This document shows positions 1-9,174 of a DNA stretch of 64,000 nucleotides, piece after piece. Below the pieces are notes generated by a model. That model was given only the letters and a program-made list of their open reading frames with translations. It ran no database searches and was not told the DNA's origin. The DNA comes from Lachnospiraceae bacterium XBB1006 (GTDB lineage Bacteria > Bacillota > Clostridia > Lachnospirales > Lachnospiraceae). Numbering within the stretch: the stretch's first letter is position 1; every line of letters begins with the position of its first letter. The stretch spans positions 43,573-107,572 of the forward strand of contig FOXT01000012.1 in NCBI GenBank assembly GCA_900115795.1. Reading direction: 5' to 3'. A program made the position numbers and the translations under genes.

Positions 1-360
1 ATAGTCGAAAAATGCATAGGCCGCCTCAAAGGCATAGCCCTTTCCCTGATAACGACCATTCAGCATCCAGCATGGACTAAAAGTGTCCATGGGCGCAGAA
101 TCCCCTTTTCCCGGGTCATCCTGTTCCGGATATGCCTCAATTTCGCCAATTACCTTATCTTCATCCTTAAGAACAATGGCAAAATAATATTCTGTTTCTG
201 CGGAACGCCTTTTTACTTCTTCTGCCGCTTCCTCTAAAGAATGCAACTTCATGGAGGCAAAACAGTTTACCGCCGGTTCTTTCAAATATTCATATACATC
301 CGCTGCGTCCGATTCTTTGAAGGGGCGCAGGGTTAGTCTTTTTGTTTCAAGTGTGCTCAT
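1..360 (-). CDS. GNAT N-acetyltransferase (RimJ/RimL-like), partial at left edge
   Basis: The 120 visible residues are the N-terminal part of a GNAT acyl-CoA N-acetyltransferase of the RimJ/RimL type; the C-terminus lies outside the window. The opening METKRL-like strand (MSTLETKRLTLRPF), the central acceptor-site region and the acetyl-CoA loop start (GRYQGKGYAFEA) are all visible. A GGAG Shine-Dalgarno sits about 10 bases before the ATG. A mutated copy of the same gene lies at 59269-59803 in the same orientation. Relative to that copy this one has no frameshift or stop, so it is probably the functional version. Its substrate is unknown. A small Cys-rich ORF lies 22 bases upstream. Confidence 0.85.
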   Translation of the reverse strand, partial: MSTLETKRLTLRPFKESDAADVYEYLKEPAVNCFASMKLHSLEEAAEEVKRRSAETEYYFAIVLKDEDKVIGEIEAYPEQDDPGKGDSAPMDTFSPCWMLNGRYQGKGYAFEAAYAFFDY

Positions 361-382
361 TGTCTTTGTTCTCCAATACGAA

Positions 383-487
383 TTAGTAGCAGCAACAATT
401 AATACGGCTGCCGCACTTATCGCAGCCATCTTTGCGAAATGCCTCCGCCATCTCGGCATACTTACCTTCATACTTCTTTTTAGTCAT
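383..487 (-). CDS. 34-residue Cys-rich peptide, unknown
   Basis: A short ORF encodes a charged N-terminal half (MTKKKYEGKYAEMAEAF) and a cysteine-rich C-terminal half containing CDKC and a terminal CCCY. A GAGG Shine-Dalgarno lies 7 bases before the ATG. The next gene, the acetyltransferase, starts 22 bases downstream, so the two may be co-transcribed. The five cysteines suggest metal binding or a modified peptide, but no family is recognised. The mutated acetyltransferase copy at 59.8 kb lacks this ORF upstream. It may be a real microprotein or a chance ORF. Confidence 0.45.
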   Translation of the reverse strand: MTKKKYEGKYAEMAEAFRKDGCDKCGSRINCCCY

Positions 488-572
488 AATAAAATCCTCG
501 TAACTTCTATTCCGTACATACTTTCCCTTTTCACACATATATGCCTACGTAGAAAATGTGTTTGTTTTCAAC

Positions 573-1013
573 TCACTTTAGTCCTTCATACTTATTCATT
601 ACCAAAGTATATATTCCCGCAATATCCTTGCGCACTTCTTCCGAAAACAAATGATATTTAACTTCATCCATAATTCCGTTATTCGCCTTAATAATTTTAT
701 CTTCTAGGCTTTGTAATTTGCTACAGAGCTTTTTATAAAATGCCTCGTCATGATAGTAGAAAAACAATGCTTCCTTCCGCAAATCATTTAACCCGTTTTC
801 AAGCATATCGGTTCCCGTTAAACCGTTAGCAGTATTTTTAATGTTCTGCTGTGCTTGGGGGATAATCTCAATGAAGTATTTAAAGAAAACTTTTGTGTAT
901 ATTTCAGCTTCCATGTTCAGTTTGTTAATTTTAATATTTATTCTATAATCGCATATTGCTACACCAAGTGAAATAAGTAATGCCAAACCGGAAAAAATCA
1001 AATCACATTCCAT
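573..1013 (-). CDS. Small membrane-anchored protein, third gene of the ATPase/STAS trio
   Basis: This 146-residue protein has one hydrophobic segment at about residues 5-22 followed by a mostly helical, charged cytoplasmic part. No family is recognised. Its ATG overlaps the stop codon of the STAS-like gene (TAATG), which implies translational coupling with that gene and the GHKL ATPase. By position it could be the membrane output or anchor of the trio, but this is inference from gene order only. Confidence 0.7.
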   Translation of the reverse strand: MECDLIFSGLALLISLGVAICDYRINIKINKLNMEAEIYTKVFFKYFIEIIPQAQQNIKNTANGLTGTDMLENGLNDLRKEALFFYYHDEAFYKKLCSKLQSLEDKIIKANNGIMDEVKYHLFSEEVRKDIAGIYTLVMNKYEGLK

Positions 1014-1297
1014 TATCTTATCCTACTCCTTATCTGATTAGTTAACTTTTCGTTACCAGAAATAATAGTAACATTTCTATCTACCCCTTCATACCCAATG
1101 TTATCTATTATCTCCTTAAATAATCCTTGTACAAATGATGACGCAACTTTAATTATTCTATCTGGAAAGATTATTATAATCGGCTCCGTATATGAAATTT
1201 TATCCTTTATCTGAGTAGTAAATATTTCAATTCCATAATCATACCCTGCGATGCATGTCATTGCCTTTTCAAAATGCAATTCAAATTGATTATTCAT
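1013..1297 (-). CDS. STAS-like domain protein (DUF4325 type)
   Basis: The 94-residue protein matches the DUF4325/STAS-like pattern: a conserved SSFVQGLF segment at about residues 53-60, a preceding hydrophobic strand (IIIIF), and a final strand with ISGNEKL. STAS-like proteins are usually partners of GHKL ATPases, as in SpoIIAA/SpoIIAB. The gene starts 2 bases after the GHKL ATPase gene ends, and its stop overlaps the start of the next gene. A partner-switching role is inferred from this pairing. The serine pair SS could be a phosphorylation site, but that cannot be shown from the sequence. Confidence 0.75.
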   Translation of the reverse strand: MNNQFELHFEKAMTCIAGYDYGIEIFTTQIKDKISYTEPIIIIFPDRIIKVASSFVQGLFKEIIDNIGYEGVDRNVTIISGNEKLTNQIRSRIR

Positions 1298-1299
1298 AG

Positions 1300-2460
1300 C
1301 TAGTCTCCTTTCGTCAATATAAAGTCAAGATTATAAGCTGTTCCAGGGAAAAAGGTATCACAGCAATCAATTACTCTATTATCAGGTGGGCATGTAAAAA
1401 AATTGCACTCTTCATTAAACCCTAACCAATTATCGTCGTCATACACTAGGCACTCTTTATAGAAATTTACAGTACGCTTTCCGCTTAACATATAGCAATG
1501 ATTGTCAAAAGATCTCCGCTGCAACGATTCGATTAAAACTGTCAACCCCTTTCCTCCGGTTTTACCTTTATCTACGCCAGAAATGCAATCTTGAAATACC
1601 GCTAAATTAAAAAAATCTTCTTTGTGATATTTGTCATTCCAAAAATTATCTTTGTGATATTTATATGCCTTTCTTAACTTTTCATACCGATTCTCCGAGC
1701 AATCACATTTTTGCTTATACACTTTGTTTCTCAGTTCATCCCCAATTAGCTTGTCAGAAAAATTAATCACGACAATGTTTACACTATATACATCCTGCTC
1801 TATACCATCAATTTGAGCACAATAGTTATCTGCAACATCAATATCTATTAAACAGTCACTACCCCCATGTTCTAAAGCATTACCTACCAATTCGGCAACA
1901 ACCTCTACTATGTCATCTTTAACAATATCACACGAATTGAACATTTTGAAAAACGTATCCACATCTTGGAACGCTGCGCATAACTTTTCGTTTGAATTTT
2001 CCACCAATCTTCTAAAATGGCTTCCAAATCCATCGTTTCTAAATTTACATTTAAATTTTTCAACGTTTTCTTTTTCTGGGCTATTTAGTAATAGGAGTAA
2101 CGACGAGTTTAATCCTGCAGTTATAATATTTATTTGAGGTTTCCACATAATATGCAATTCAACATTATATTCCGATATTATATAATAACACAAACATTCC
2201 AAGATAACATATGTTAATTTATCATTAATATGTATATCTTTAGAAGAAAAGTAAAGAAGAACCGGCATTTTCGTTTTCGAATTGTTTTTAATGTAATAGT
2301 TTAAATATTTTATAATTTTTGATATACATTTACCATTTAATTCCTTTTCAAATAGTTGAATTACATAAAATGGTCGCCCTTTAAATTTCTGTATCTTTCT
2401 AATTTTAAAATTTTTAATACCTTCTCCATTTTTTTCAAAAACCTGATTTAAGTTATTCAC
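1300..2460 (-). CDS. GHKL (HATPase) domain ATP-binding protein
   Basis: This is a 386-residue protein. The N-terminal half is of unknown fold and holds hydrophobic strands but no membrane signal. The C-terminal half carries a histidine-kinase-like ATPase: an N-box ELVGNALEHG at about residues 190-199 and a glycine-rich lid GKTGGKGLTVL at about 299-309. There is no phosphoacceptor histidine domain, so it is not a normal sensor kinase and resembles anti-sigma or GHKL effector ATPases. It heads a three-gene unit with the DUF4325 and membrane proteins and lies 47 bases after mcrC, so it may share the defence transcript. Confidence 0.8.
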   Translation of the reverse strand: MNNLNQVFEKNGEGIKNFKIRKIQKFKGRPFYVIQLFEKELNGKCISKIIKYLNYYIKNNSKTKMPVLLYFSSKDIHINDKLTYVILECLCYYIISEYNVELHIMWKPQINIITAGLNSSLLLLLNSPEKENVEKFKCKFRNDGFGSHFRRLVENSNEKLCAAFQDVDTFFKMFNSCDIVKDDIVEVVAELVGNALEHGGSDCLIDIDVADNYCAQIDGIEQDVYSVNIVVINFSDKLIGDELRNKVYKQKCDCSENRYEKLRKAYKYHKDNFWNDKYHKEDFFNLAVFQDCISGVDKGKTGGKGLTVLIESLQRRSFDNHCYMLSGKRTVNFYKECLVYDDDNWLGFNEECNFFTCPPDNRVIDCCDTFFPGTAYNLDFILTKGD

Positions 2461-2507
2461 AATTTCTTCCTCCCAATTTATCTCAAGTATATCGAAATTT
2501 TAACCCT

Positions 2508-3566
2508 TTAAATCTTCTTCTGCATATTCTCCGCTATTCCATCTAGAACTTCCCGAATCTTAGCAAACTCCTGATTCAAATCAAGTGTCTTAACACATAT
2601 TGTATTTCCACCCATATGGTATATCTCGTCAATTACCTTTTCATCCTCAGTTTTTGCATATAAAAGAATTCCGCTTACACTTCCGTCATGCTTAACATCT
2701 TTATTCTTTACATACGAAAAAATCTGATAGATGTTATTTGAATGAAGCGTTCTGCTGTTAAACAACCTATTATACTGTAACATTCTTGAATAAAATTTTG
2801 CATCAATAATGGTGGTTTTTCCGTAATATTCCAGCGTAATATCCGTTCGCATAGTAGGAAGTAAGGTTTTGTATCCATCATCAACATCCCACTCCACCAT
2901 CGATGGTGCTGGGTTAAACTCAGGGAAATGTCTCTTATAATACTCAAGAATAAACTTTTCATAAAGATTATGCATTTGCCTATCATCAAGATACCGGTGC
3001 AATCTTTTGCTCCCTTCTTCTTCCGTAGGAAGCAATCCCTTCACAACATATTCGCAAATATTCATCAGCATCTTATATGTGGAATTATTTCTCGTATATG
3101 AAAAATCACTCCATTTTACGTTTTTTAGATAAACCTCTTCAACGCCATTGAAAAATAGTAGCACTTTCTTTAATTCTTTTTTACGTTCTGGCTTAACCTC
3201 ATCGCTATTAAGTAGCAAAAGAATTGTACTTTTTAAAACTTGATTCATATGGGTATTCTTTTCATATGAATCATAAGAGCATGCCAAACGTCCCTTCATC
3301 ATCGTCAATTCCTTGATTGAATCTGATATGTTAATTTTTCCTTTAGGACTTGATAAGGTCTCTGTCTGAATTATATAGTCTCGACCTAAGCCACGCTTAA
3401 TCTGACTTGATACTCCCTTAGCCAAAATTGCTGCCATAAGATCAGCCGTATACTCAAACTCTTCTGCTTCAATATCCTTGTACTTGTCTTCACTTAACGC
3501 ACGAAAAGCATAACTGAGCATATAATAAATATTTTTAATCCTTATTTTGCTCATATACAACACCAC
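2508..3566 (-). CDS. mcrC: McrC-type nuclease subunit of a McrBC restriction system
   Basis: The protein pairs with the McrB GTPase to cut DNA with modified bases. The N-terminal region KIRIKNIYYMLSYAF is typical of McrC. A PD-(D/E)xK nuclease core is visible as RTDITL followed by IIDAKFY, with DAK at about residues 254-256, so the active site looks intact. The ORF overlaps mcrB by about 30 bases. The ATG at 3554 (MSKIRIKN) is an alternative start; neither has a strong Shine-Dalgarno, which fits coupling to mcrB translation. Its length (352 residues) is normal for the family. Confidence 0.9.
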   Translation of the reverse strand: MVLYMSKIRIKNIYYMLSYAFRALSEDKYKDIEAEEFEYTADLMAAILAKGVSSQIKRGLGRDYIIQTETLSSPKGKINISDSIKELTMMKGRLACSYDSYEKNTHMNQVLKSTILLLLNSDEVKPERKKELKKVLLFFNGVEEVYLKNVKWSDFSYTRNNSTYKMLMNICEYVVKGLLPTEEEGSKRLHRYLDDRQMHNLYEKFILEYYKRHFPEFNPAPSMVEWDVDDGYKTLLPTMRTDITLEYYGKTTIIDAKFYSRMLQYNRLFNSRTLHSNNIYQIFSYVKNKDVKHDGSVSGILLYAKTEDEKVIDEIYHMGGNTICVKTLDLNQEFAKIREVLDGIAENMQKKI

Positions 3567-6006
3567 GCAATCGTTCAGTCCATGTATCTACTTTTGATGG
3601 TTCATCAAACCAATATTCTCTTATCAATGGTAGCAATTCATATTCAACGATTGCTGCAACATCCTCATCAGAAATCTTTTCTGTAACGCAGAAGTAACTA
3701 TGACCAATTACAAAACCACTTCCCAAAGAATCATCATTTTTAATCTCTTGATTCAGCTTTGAAACCTCGTCAATTATCGCATCATACTTTGCGTTCGATG
3801 CGATATCATGCATCACATTAAACGAGTCCTCATCGAATGCTGGTTGCATCTCATAGAACGCAAATCTTCTACGCAAAGCATAATCAATTATAGCCAAGCT
3901 GCGATCTGCAGTATTCATCATTCCAATGATATGAACATTTGCTGGCACAGAAAACAGCTCATTCTTATATAGCAATCTTAAAGTCTCTCCACGTTTATCC
4001 GACTCGATAAGCATTAAAAGCTCTCCAAAAATTTTACTCATATTACCACGATTAATCTCATCGATAATGAAAAAGTACTCGTTTTCTGCATCATCTTTTG
4101 CCTTTCGGCAAAATTCATAGAATGGTCCCGGAACGAGTTCAAATCCGCCCTCTTTTGTAGGTCTGAATCCCATTATGAAATCTTCATAACTATAGCTCTG
4201 ATGAAACTGTACCATCATTACTCTCTCTGCATCCTTGACTTGCATGATCGAATACGCAAGTCTCTTAGCAGCATAAGTTTTACCGACACCTGGAGCTCCC
4301 TGTAAAATTATGTTCTTCTTTTTCAAAAGCAATCTGGCAAGCCTTTCATACTCTTCCCTGGACATAAACACGTCATTTAAAAAATCTTCTTCTGTGTACT
4401 TTGTGTAACTTTGTATTGTTTGTTCTTCAACAACAGTTTCCTCTCCAGCAAAAAGCTTTTCCAGTTCAAGCACATAATCCGTATAATCCGTTATATCTGT
4501 TAATGTCTTAAGAGCAGCTTTTCCCGGGTGTTCCCACTCACCTTCATCTGTCCATTCCACTTTTCGAATATTTTTATATCCAGTTCTCGACGCATCATAA
4601 ATATAATCTGATTGAACAATACCTCGTCCCACTATTTTTGATTGCCCACGCTTTACATATACTATATCTCCAACCTTTATCTCTCGTGAAAATTGCCAAG
4701 TGGCCAATGATATATTTTTAAAGCTCTTTTCGGAATCATTTTTATCTTGAAGTGCTGCAATCATTTCCGTTCTATCGGCGTACTCCAAAAGATTTCCAAG
4801 ATTATCCCATCCGATTGCCATTATGCCATTCTCATAAAATTCATCCCAATACCTTGAATTTTCACCCGCTGCATACATCCAAAATCTTGTTTTAGGATCT
4901 TCAAGTACTTCGTTGTCAGCATCATTCTGCGTATTTTTAAGTATATCAACCCATTTTAAAAATATGTCGCTTGCCATCTGCTCTGTCATTTTGCAGGCCA
5001 TTCCCTTATCAGTAAGAGTCCACACACCACGCTGTGATTTATCTATTATCCCCTCGTAGGCAAGATAATTTCTTGCAAAAGCAACTTCATTAGCAAACTT
5101 GTTTGTCTTAGTCTTTCCTCGTGTTTCCGTAATTTCCTTCTCTGATAACTTCAAGCTCTTGGCAATCTGATCTCTTACATCCTTCGGCTTTGCTGAACCA
5201 CCCAAATCCTTTAGCGCTTCGATTAATGGTCTAAACCACTTTAAAAACTCTGCATTTGACTTCTTTCCACCAGTATCCTGTGTTGACTTCCAAGCCATAT
5301 AGGATAACTTTGGCAAATCGTCATATCCGAAATTTCCATTCTTAATCGCATTTGCACACTGTTCGCACATAAAAAGGTATTTACTACCGTCCGGCAATGT
5401 CTTATCGATTCCAGAAAAAACCGTAGAAAAATACGGTGGCAGATTATCCTTTTGAAGAATAAATTTCCTGTTACGATCATCCAAATTAATATATGTATTC
5501 GGTCTACACCAATACATCCCCATTGTAAGATTCCAACGAATTATCTTTTGTTTGGTCACCTTATCATATTGTGTAATAAAACGAACTCTCTTCTCTGAAG
5601 TTGCTTCATCAGCATATGATAATGCAATTTCAAACATATCCCATAGATTCTGAATATCATCGATTGCTCTATCCTTTTTACCTGCAAAAAACCACGCCTT
5701 TAAATTGTTCAAAACCGGTATTCCATCAAAAACTTCTGGAACCTCTTCACTTAATGCCAATCTGTTTTTTAATCCATTAAGAATAGCAACTCTGTTATCA
5801 TTGGTAATTCCCCTATTAAAACTTCCCATAACTGTAAAAGGATCAATATCCTCAACCGGGGCATCATCCTCTACATAAGGAAACTTCATTCCAACTTCCG
5901 CAAAAACATCTTGCAACAAATCCACTAATGCCTTGCGATTATTCTTATACTTTAATAGTGTTGTCGCCAATTCCATATAAATTTTTACCCAAGCAAATTT
6001 ATCCAC
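3535..6006 (-). CDS. mcrB: McrB-type AAA+ GTPase with Mrr_N-like and EVE-like reader regions
   Basis: The motor subunit of the McrBC pair, 823 residues. The C-terminal AAA+ module has Walker A GAPGVGKT at about 569-576, Walker B FFIIDEINRG, and the McrB signature MNTADRS at about 696. Upstream of it are a winged-helix region like the Mrr N-terminal domain (about 250-345, ending GVWTLTDKG) and a PUA/EVE-like region (about 375-510, starting RFWMYAAGENSRYW), which in other proteins reads modified bases. The first 240 residues are unassigned. The gene starts 16 bases after hsdR ends. Confidence 0.9.
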   Translation of the reverse strand: MDKFAWVKIYMELATTLLKYKNNRKALVDLLQDVFAEVGMKFPYVEDDAPVEDIDPFTVMGSFNRGITNDNRVAILNGLKNRLALSEEVPEVFDGIPVLNNLKAWFFAGKKDRAIDDIQNLWDMFEIALSYADEATSEKRVRFITQYDKVTKQKIIRWNLTMGMYWCRPNTYINLDDRNRKFILQKDNLPPYFSTVFSGIDKTLPDGSKYLFMCEQCANAIKNGNFGYDDLPKLSYMAWKSTQDTGGKKSNAEFLKWFRPLIEALKDLGGSAKPKDVRDQIAKSLKLSEKEITETRGKTKTNKFANEVAFARNYLAYEGIIDKSQRGVWTLTDKGMACKMTEQMASDIFLKWVDILKNTQNDADNEVLEDPKTRFWMYAAGENSRYWDEFYENGIMAIGWDNLGNLLEYADRTEMIAALQDKNDSEKSFKNISLATWQFSREIKVGDIVYVKRGQSKIVGRGIVQSDYIYDASRTGYKNIRKVEWTDEGEWEHPGKAALKTLTDITDYTDYVLELEKLFAGEETVVEEQTIQSYTKYTEEDFLNDVFMSREEYERLARLLLKKKNIILQGAPGVGKTYAAKRLAYSIMQVKDAERVMMVQFHQSYSYEDFIMGFRPTKEGGFELVPGPFYEFCRKAKDDAENEYFFIIDEINRGNMSKIFGELLMLIESDKRGETLRLLYKNELFSVPANVHIIGMMNTADRSLAIIDYALRRRFAFYEMQPAFDEDSFNVMHDIASNAKYDAIIDEVSKLNQEIKNDDSLGSGFVIGHSYFCVTEKISDEDVAAIVEYELLPLIREYWFDEPSKVDTWTERLRGVVYEQNKD

Positions 6007-6022
6007 CTATTTATCCCCCATT

Positions 6023-9000
6023 CTATAACATATCTTGTAATCCTTCAGCATACGCAGTAAATCTATCCATTGAATTATATCTTTCATCCACATAATCGCC
6101 CATCATATTATCTGTCCACAACTCACACTGAGTCATTACCGTCTGAACAGCATCTTCCATACCTTCGGGCGGGTATTTATGTTTCTTTAAAAGTCTCTTA
6201 ATCATCATTCGCATCTTAGAACGTGCGGACTCACGTTTTTGCCAATCAATTGTACGATTCTTTCTTAATGCATCCGCAAGCTCTTTCGTGATAGCAATCA
6301 ATTCCTCATTTTCATAAAAATCCTTTATCGCCTGAGGTTTTGTAAGCGCATCATAAAATGCTAATTCATCTGCAGTCAATCCCAGTTGTTGTCCTTCATC
6401 TCTCGCTACTGCAATCTGTTTTGCAATATTAAGCAACTCTTCGATAACCTGCTCATTGGTAAGCATTCCATTAAGATATTGATTCATGGCCTCTTGAATG
6501 AGTTCACTAAACTTCTGAGATTTAACTACATTCGTACGTTTATATACGTGAACCTGTTCTGCAATGAGCTTCTTCAGTAACTCTACCGCTAAGTTCTTTT
6601 CCTTCATTCTAGATATCTCTTCTAAAAACTTAGGATCAAAAAGAGAAAACTCGTCGTTCACATCAGAGAAAAGATTAATTACACCCTCACTCTTTACACT
6701 CTGCTTTAATAGATTATTAATACGCTCGTTCATCTCCGGTAAAGAAATCTTCTTTCCTTCACCCTTATTCGCTAGTCTCGAAAGAAGCACTCTTACTGAT
6801 TCAAAGAATGCTGCTTCAATACGAAGTTCTTCTTCCGCTAACGAAGAACATAGAGATAACGCCTGGCGAAGAAGTAGGGATTCTTTCATATAATCCTCAC
6901 GCTCTCTCTCCATTGAAGGTGCAACAATAAAGTTCACCGCTCCACTAATCGCTTTTGAGCGTTCTAAATCGGTGCCAAACATGAACTTGCCATAATCATA
7001 TCCGTGGAAAAGATCTCTACAAATTGACAACTTCTCTAAGAACTTAGGATATGCAACCTTGGTAATATCAGTATCACCATAATTCTTTTTATCACGTTTA
7101 GTATAGTCATTCATAGCAGATTTAAGAGCCGAAGCTATTCCAACATAGTCAACAACAAGTCCACCTTCTTTATCACGGAAGACTCGATTCACACGAGCAA
7201 TAGCCTGCATAAGATTGTAGCCCTGCATTGGCTTATAAACGTACATTGTTGCCAATGAAGGTACATCAAATCCTGTCAGCCACATATCAACTACAATAGC
7301 AATTTTTAGCGGACTATCATTATCTTTAAATAACTTCGCCAGCTTATCCTTATGACGTTTATTGCCAATTATCTCATGCCAATCTTCCGGGTCTTTATTA
7401 CCTGAAGTCATAACAACAGCAATCTTTTCGTTCCAACCGGGGCGAAGTTCCAAAATACGCTTATAAATTTTCATCGCAATAGGACGAGAATAAGCAACAA
7501 TCATAGCCTTTCCAGTAAGTAAATTCTCTCGATTATTCTCATAATGAATCAAAATATCATTTACAAGGGAATCAATTGTCTGCTCATTTCCAAGAATAGC
7601 CTCCATCTGCCCAAGTTCACGTTTACTTTTCTCAATAACATCTGGATCAGCATTATTGGCCATAATATCATATTCCGTATCGATGAGTTGTAACGTTTTC
7701 TGATCAAGATTAAGCTTAATAACTCGACTTTCATAATAAACCGGTCTCGTAGCTCCATCTTCTACAGCCTGAGTCATATCGTAGATATCAATATACTCAC
7801 CAAAAACTTCTCTCGTACTACGGTCTTTCATTGAAATAGGCGTTCCTGTAAATCCAATATATGTAGCGTTCGGAAGCGTATCTCTAATTATTCGAGCAGT
7901 TCCAACCTTAATCTTACCAGTGACTGGATCCACTTTTTCTTTTAGACCATACTGTCCACGGTGTGCTTCATCAGCCATCACTATGATATTTCGTCTATCA
8001 GATAGTGCTTCACTTGATTCTTCGAATTTCTGCATCGTTGTAAAGATAATACCATTTGCCTTTCTTCCATCAAGCCAATCTTTTAATCCAATATCATCTT
8101 TGCCTGATGTCTCCGTCAACTTTCTGCATGTAGCATGTACTGGTTCTTGTCGCAAAAAATCTTTACATTTAGCAAATTGACCATATAGTTGGTCATCAAG
8201 ATCGTTTCTATCCGTAAGGACAACTATAGTAGGACTATCCAATGCCTCTTGCAACAAATGAGCATAGAACACCATAGATAAGGATTTTCCTGATCCCTGA
8301 GTATGCCAAAATACGCCACCCTTTCCATCTGTAGCAGTCGCTCTCTTTGTTGATTCAATTGCTTTCTTTACAGCAAAATATTGATGATATCCTGCAAGAA
8401 TCTTGTACTGTTTAAGGCCTTCATTTGAAAAACAAATAAAATTCTTTATAATATCGAGCAATCTTTCTTTTTCAAACATTCCTTCAAAGAACGTATCAAA
8501 CTGAGCATATTGAGTATTTTCATAATCTCCGTCTTTTGTCTTCCACTCCATGTATCGGTCTTCACCTGAAGTAATTGTACCTGCTTTTGAAGTTAACTGA
8601 TCACTCATAACGCATATACAATTATAAATAAACATGGACGGAATCTCATGCATGTAGTTTCTGATTTGCGTATACGCCTCAGACGCATCAGTTTCATCAC
8701 GCGATGGTGATTTTAGTTCTACCAATACCACCGGCAACCCATTTAAAAACAATAATACGTCCGGTCTCTTATTGCTATTCTCTACGAACGTCCATTGATT
8801 AGCCACAATAAATGAATTGTTTTTGGTGTTTTTATAGTCAACCAAGTAGACAAGTCCGGAACGCTCTTCACCATTAACAAAATAGCGAACCTCTATACCA
8901 TGCTGAAGATAATCCATAAATACAGCATTTTTCTGAACCAGTTCACCATTTTCAAAATTATGAAGTTTAAAAAGCGCATCCCTAATAGCATCGTTTGGCA

Positions 9001-9163
9001 TATCTCTATTGATTCTGCGTAACGCTGCCTCTAATTCATCTTCATATAATGGACTTCTGAAATCTCTTTCCAAGTCAGGACCATACACATAGCTGTATCC
9101 CATATTCTGAAAGAGCTCTAGTAATGAATTTTCATAATTTGCTTCTGTGTAAACTCCAGACAT
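6023..9163 (-). CDS. hsdR: Type I restriction enzyme R subunit
   Basis: The translocase and nuclease subunit of the type I system, 1046 residues, normal length. The N-terminal nuclease shows RPDVLLF then VVLVELKSP (ELK at about 148-150). The SF2 motor shows Walker A TQGSGKS at about 286-293, DEAH box MADEAHRG at about 396-400 and motif III GFTGTP. The C-terminal helical region binds the M/S complex. A Shine-Dalgarno AGGAGAGG precedes the ATG. It lies 11 bases after the FRG gene, downstream of the hsdS cassette, and appears intact, so the system can restrict whenever a full HsdS is made. Confidence 0.95.
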   Translation of the reverse strand: MSGVYTEANYENSLLELFQNMGYSYVYGPDLERDFRSPLYEDELEAALRRINRDMPNDAIRDALFKLHNFENGELVQKNAVFMDYLQHGIEVRYFVNGEERSGLVYLVDYKNTKNNSFIVANQWTFVENSNKRPDVLLFLNGLPVVLVELKSPSRDETDASEAYTQIRNYMHEIPSMFIYNCICVMSDQLTSKAGTITSGEDRYMEWKTKDGDYENTQYAQFDTFFEGMFEKERLLDIIKNFICFSNEGLKQYKILAGYHQYFAVKKAIESTKRATATDGKGGVFWHTQGSGKSLSMVFYAHLLQEALDSPTIVVLTDRNDLDDQLYGQFAKCKDFLRQEPVHATCRKLTETSGKDDIGLKDWLDGRKANGIIFTTMQKFEESSEALSDRRNIIVMADEAHRGQYGLKEKVDPVTGKIKVGTARIIRDTLPNATYIGFTGTPISMKDRSTREVFGEYIDIYDMTQAVEDGATRPVYYESRVIKLNLDQKTLQLIDTEYDIMANNADPDVIEKSKRELGQMEAILGNEQTIDSLVNDILIHYENNRENLLTGKAMIVAYSRPIAMKIYKRILELRPGWNEKIAVVMTSGNKDPEDWHEIIGNKRHKDKLAKLFKDNDSPLKIAIVVDMWLTGFDVPSLATMYVYKPMQGYNLMQAIARVNRVFRDKEGGLVVDYVGIASALKSAMNDYTKRDKKNYGDTDITKVAYPKFLEKLSICRDLFHGYDYGKFMFGTDLERSKAISGAVNFIVAPSMEREREDYMKESLLLRQALSLCSSLAEEELRIEAAFFESVRVLLSRLANKGEGKKISLPEMNERINNLLKQSVKSEGVINLFSDVNDEFSLFDPKFLEEISRMKEKNLAVELLKKLIAEQVHVYKRTNVVKSQKFSELIQEAMNQYLNGMLTNEQVIEELLNIAKQIAVARDEGQQLGLTADELAFYDALTKPQAIKDFYENEELIAITKELADALRKNRTIDWQKRESARSKMRMMIKRLLKKHKYPPEGMEDAVQTVMTQCELWTDNMMGDYVDERYNSMDRFTAYAEGLQDML

Positions 9164-9174
9164 AACATCCTCTC

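Noticed and set aside
251-661. Plus-strand ORF of 136 codons at the left edge
   Set aside because: It is antisense to the acetyltransferase start and the Cys-rich ORF, has no ribosome site and mixes coding frames of known minus-strand genes.
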